This document shows positions 61,665 to 64,000 of a stretch of 64,000 bases of DNA, in pieces. Source of the stretch: Peterkaempfera bronchialis. Its GTDB lineage: Bacteria; Actinomycetota; Actinomycetes; Streptomycetales; Streptomycetaceae. Where the stretch lies: the NCBI RefSeq assembly GCF_003258605.2, contig NZ_CP031264.1:7026213-7090212 (forward strand), written 5' to 3'. Under the pieces are notes generated by a model that saw only the letters and a program-made list of their open reading frames with translations, was not told the origin of the DNA and made no database searches. Within the stretch, counting starts at the first letter, position 1, and the number at the start of each line of letters is the position of its first letter. The position numbers and the translations under genes were made by a program.

Positions 61665-62010
61665 CGTTGTCCACACTACCGAGGCGGCCCGATCCTCGAC
61701 CTGGCCCCCTCCACCGTGCATCGCGTCCTGGCCCGACACGGCCTCCACCGCCTGGCCCACCTCGACCGACCCACCGGCCAGGTCATCCGCCGCTACGAGC
61801 CCGCCCGACCCGGCGAGCTGGTCCACATCGACGTCAAGAAGCCCGGCCGCATCCCCGACGGAGGCGGCCACAAGGTGCTCGGCCGCCACGCCGGCCGTGC
61901 CACCAGGGCCGACGTCGGCTACGACTGCATCCACTCCGCCGTCGACGACCACAGCCGCCTGGCCCACAGCGAGGTCCACGCCGACGAGAAGGCCGACACC
62001 TGCGCGTGGT
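61665..62010 (+). mobile_element. IS481-family transposase, central part, inverted
   Basis: On the plus strand the frame reads DLAPSTVHRVLARHGLHRLAH, then RPGELVHIDVKKPGRIPDGG and DDHSRLAHSEVHADEKADTCA, the first DDE strands of an IS481 transposase. It ends at DEKADTCA, exactly where the minus-strand fragment begins (FLRRAAAFF). The two pieces are therefore consecutive parts of one protein with the central piece inverted in place. No terminal repeats were found. Confidence 0.75.
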
Positions 62011-62274
62011 GATCCACTCATGCGTGGGTCCCGTCGATGCCGAGGTGGCCGTAGCCGGTGCACGTGCCGGAGCGGACGTTGTTCGGCCACGTCCTCGCCT
62101 CCCGCGCCGCATGTCGCCGAATCCGAGACACCGATCGTCCCGCAGCCAAGCGGCCTGCCATGAGAGGCGGCGCCGAGGCCGGGGTACCGCCGCGCCCGGG
62201 CGCCATCGATGCGGGGGTGTCCGGAGCCCGCGCCGTTCGCCTGCTCCCGGGCGGGGCACCGTCCCGGCGTCCGG

Positions 62275-63273
62275 TCAGCGGGTGGCGAGGAGCTCGAGCG
62301 TGTCGATCACGCGGTTCGAGAAGCCCCACTCGTTGTCGTACCACGCGACCACCTTGATGTGGCGGCCGTCGACGCGGGTCAGGGCCGAGTCGAAGATCGA
62401 CGAGGCGGGATTGCCCGTGATGTCGGACGACACGAGGGGGTCGTCCGAGTACTCGAGGATGCCGGCGAGTGGCCCCTCCGCTGCGGCGCGGTACGCCGCC
62501 AGCACGTCGTCGCGCGTCACGTCGCGGGCGACGGTCGTGTTGAGTTCGACGATCGAGCCCACCGGCACCGGTACGCGGATGGAGTCGCCCGAGAGCTTGC
62601 CGGCGAGGTTCGGCAGCACCAGGCCGATCGCCTTGGCGGCGCCGGTCGTGGTCGGCACGATGTTGACGCCGGCGGCTCGGGCGCGACGGGCGTCGCGGTG
62701 CGGACCGTCCTGGAGGTTCTGCTCCTGCGTGTAGGCGTGCACCGTCGTCATGAACCCGTGTTCGATACCGGCGAGTTCGTCGAGGACCGCGGCCAGCGGC
62801 GCGAGCGCGTTGGTGGTGCAGGAGGCGTTCGAGACGATCGTGTGCACGGCCGGGTCGTAGGCGCCGGTGTTGACCCCGAACGCGAGCGTGACGTCGGCGC
62901 CGTCCGACGGCGCGCTGACGAGTACCTTCTTCGTGCCCGCGTCGAGGTGGGCCCGGGCGGCCTTGGCCGAGGTGAATCGGCCGGTGGCTTCCAGGACGAT
63001 GTCGACGCCGAGTTCGGCCCACGGCAACTGCGCCGGTTCGCGCTCGGCCAGCACCGTGATCCGGCGGCCGTCAACGACAAGGACGTCACCGTCGACGGTC
63101 ACCGGGCGCCCGAGCCGGCCGGCCGTGCTGTCGTAGGCGAGCAGTCGGGCGAGAGCGGCGGGCTCCGTCAGGTCGTTGACGGCGACGATCTCGAGGGCGC
63201 TGTCGCGCTCCAGCAGTGCGCGCAGCACATTGCGTCCGATGCGGCCGAATCCGTTGATGGCGATGCGAGTCAT
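62275..63273 (-). CDS. gap: Glyceraldehyde-3-phosphate dehydrogenase
   Basis: A 332-residue complete GAPDH (glyceraldehyde-3-phosphate to 1,3-bisphosphoglycerate with NAD). The NAD motif INGFGRIGRNVLRALLE, catalytic VSNASCTTNALAPL, AYTQEQNLQDGPHRDARRAR and WYDNEWGFSNRVIDTL are all present. Start ATG 63273 with AAGGGA upstream. No pgk or tpi gene adjoins, so it is an orphan copy, possibly for an oxidative-stress or inhibitor-resistance role (pentalenolactone-type resistance is a known precedent), or under the AraC-type regulator next door. Confidence 0.94.
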   Translation of the reverse strand: MTRIAINGFGRIGRNVLRALLERDSALEIVAVNDLTEPAALARLLAYDSTAGRLGRPVTVDGDVLVVDGRRITVLAEREPAQLPWAELGVDIVLEATGRFTSAKAARAHLDAGTKKVLVSAPSDGADVTLAFGVNTGAYDPAVHTIVSNASCTTNALAPLAAVLDELAGIEHGFMTTVHAYTQEQNLQDGPHRDARRARAAGVNIVPTTTGAAKAIGLVLPNLAGKLSGDSIRVPVPVGSIVELNTTVARDVTRDDVLAAYRAAAEGPLAGILEYSDDPLVSSDITGNPASSIFDSALTRVDGRHIKVVAWYDNEWGFSNRVIDTLELLATR

Positions 63274-63386
63274 GAGTGGCATCCCTTTCCCTTCCACACC
63301 AGGCTCGCTCGCGGCAGGTGCCGCTGACAGTGGCGGGATCGCCACGGTTCAAAAGGATCCCGCCACGCGGTGGCGGCCCGGCCGGG

Positions 63387-64000
63387 TCACTCGCCCCGGG
63401 TGAAGGTGCGCCGGTACTCGCTCGGTGTGGTGCCGAGGATGCGCTGGAAGTGCAGGCGCAGGTTCGCGCCGGTGCCGAGCCCGACGGCGGCGGCGATCTG
63501 CTCGACGCTGCGCTGTGAGCGCTCAAGCAGTTCGCGGGCCAGGTCGATGCGGGCGCGCATCACCCACTGCATCGGCGTGCAGCCGGTCTCTTCGACGAAG
63601 CGCCGGGAGAACGTGCGCGGTGAGACCCCCGCCTGCCGCGCCAGTACGTCGAGGGTGAGGGGCTCGCCGAACCGGTGCAGCGCCCACTCGCGGGTGGCGG
63701 CGAACCGCTCGCCGAGCGGCTCGGGACGCTGCGCGGCACGTACTGGGCCTGGCCGCCGCTGCGGTAGGGCCGCAACCAGACGCCGGCCGCGTGGTTGGAC
63801 GCGGCCACTCCAGGTCGCCCGCGCAGGATGCAGGCAAGGTCGATGCCGGAGGCGGCTCCGGCCGAGTGAGCACGCTTCCCTCGTCGACGAACAGCACGTT
63901 CTCGTCGACCTGGACGAGCGATGCCTGGCCACGAGTGCCCGCGTGTAGTGCCAGTGCGTCGTGGCGCGCCTGCCGTCGAGCAGGCCCGTGGCGGCGAGCG
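63387..64000 (-). pseudogene. GlxA/FtrA-type AraC regulator, frameshifted, 5' end outside
   Basis: The C-terminal AraC domain is intact: FAATREWALHRFGEPLTLDVL, ARQAGVSPRTFSRRFVEETG and TPMQWVMRARIDLARELLER. Upstream, pieces of the DJ-1-like N-terminal domain appear in different frames: TGLLDGRRATTHWHYTRAL, then VDENVLFVDEGSVLT, then AASGIDLACILRG and RSGGQAQYVPR. At least three indels break the gene before the AraC part. The 5' end lies beyond the window. Non-functional as read, or affected by sequence errors. Confidence 0.75.

Overview
The window is high-GC actinobacterial DNA, most likely a chromosomal (probably accessory) region of a Streptomyces or close relative. The evidence is the strongly GC-biased third codon position, frequent GTG and TTG starts, GTGA/ATGA start-stop overlaps, a TetR/LysR/XRE/IclR/GntR-rich regulator set, secreted M28 aminopeptidase genes, and decayed IS481, ISL3 and IS630 transposases. 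I found no rRNA, tRNA or CRISPR array.

Layout. (1) 0.1-6.7 kb: an alpha/beta hydrolase, an IS630 scrap, a second alpha/beta hydrolase with an internal deletion, a phosphodiesterase divergent from a HisC-like aminotransferase, and LuxR-type and IclR regulators. (2) 6.7-29.4 kb: the centrepiece, a compact candidate RiPP (ribosomally made, post-translationally modified peptide) system. A winged-helix regulator and a nucleotidyltransferase diverge from a 41-residue acidic-leader peptide ending in NVVNVVNVVNVVNV. That peptide heads a tight operon: a nucleotidyltransferase whose C-terminus looks like a PqqD-type RiPP recognition element (RRE), TldD-like and TldE-like proteases, and a three-gene ABC exporter. 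An intact enolase paralogue follows, then a strong hairpin terminator. Next comes a second small peptide gene (69 aa), which heads a second operon: a PP-loop ATPase with a beta-grasp N-terminus, a PhyH-type Fe(II)/2-oxoglutarate oxygenase, a Ppx/GppA phosphatase, a ClpX paralogue, a tandem NDK-like protein, an AtzG/AtzE-like amidase pair, an FAD/NAD(P)-binding protein and an M28 (DUF4910-type) peptidase. I do not recognise this combination as any described pathway. (3) 29.4-31.5 kb: remnants of an MDR oxidoreductase and an aldo-keto reductase around a TetR gene, and a 7-bp tandem repeat. (4) 31.7-51 kb: mostly ordinary genes: mug, an EEP-family phosphatase, a secreted aminopeptidase, an arsR-acr3-arsC operon, an ECF42-type sigma factor with its YCII partner, a cupin, an XRE regulator, two envelope proteins, a DJ-1/LysR divergent pair and a VOC protein. 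Several truncated copies lie between them. (5) 51-60.8 kb: an acyl-CoA catabolic island (thiolase/OB-fold, CoA-transferase, enoyl-CoA hydratases, a VOC protein, two acyl-CoA dehydrogenases, a GntR regulator with a long palindromic operator). Three of its genes carry frameshifts. (6) 60.8-64 kb: a rearranged IS481 remnant, an orphan GAPDH and a multiply frameshifted AraC/GlxA-type regulator cut by the window end.

Proposed working of the candidate system (inference): the RRE of the nucleotidyltransferase binds the acidic leader and brings the catalytic domain to the Asn/Val repeat. TldD/TldE remove the leader, and the ABC transporter exports the product. The second operon may process the 69-aa peptide (PP-loop ATPase, oxygenase, amidase, peptidase). 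Enolase, Ppx, ClpX and the NDK-like protein look like recruited or protective copies of housekeeping enzymes.
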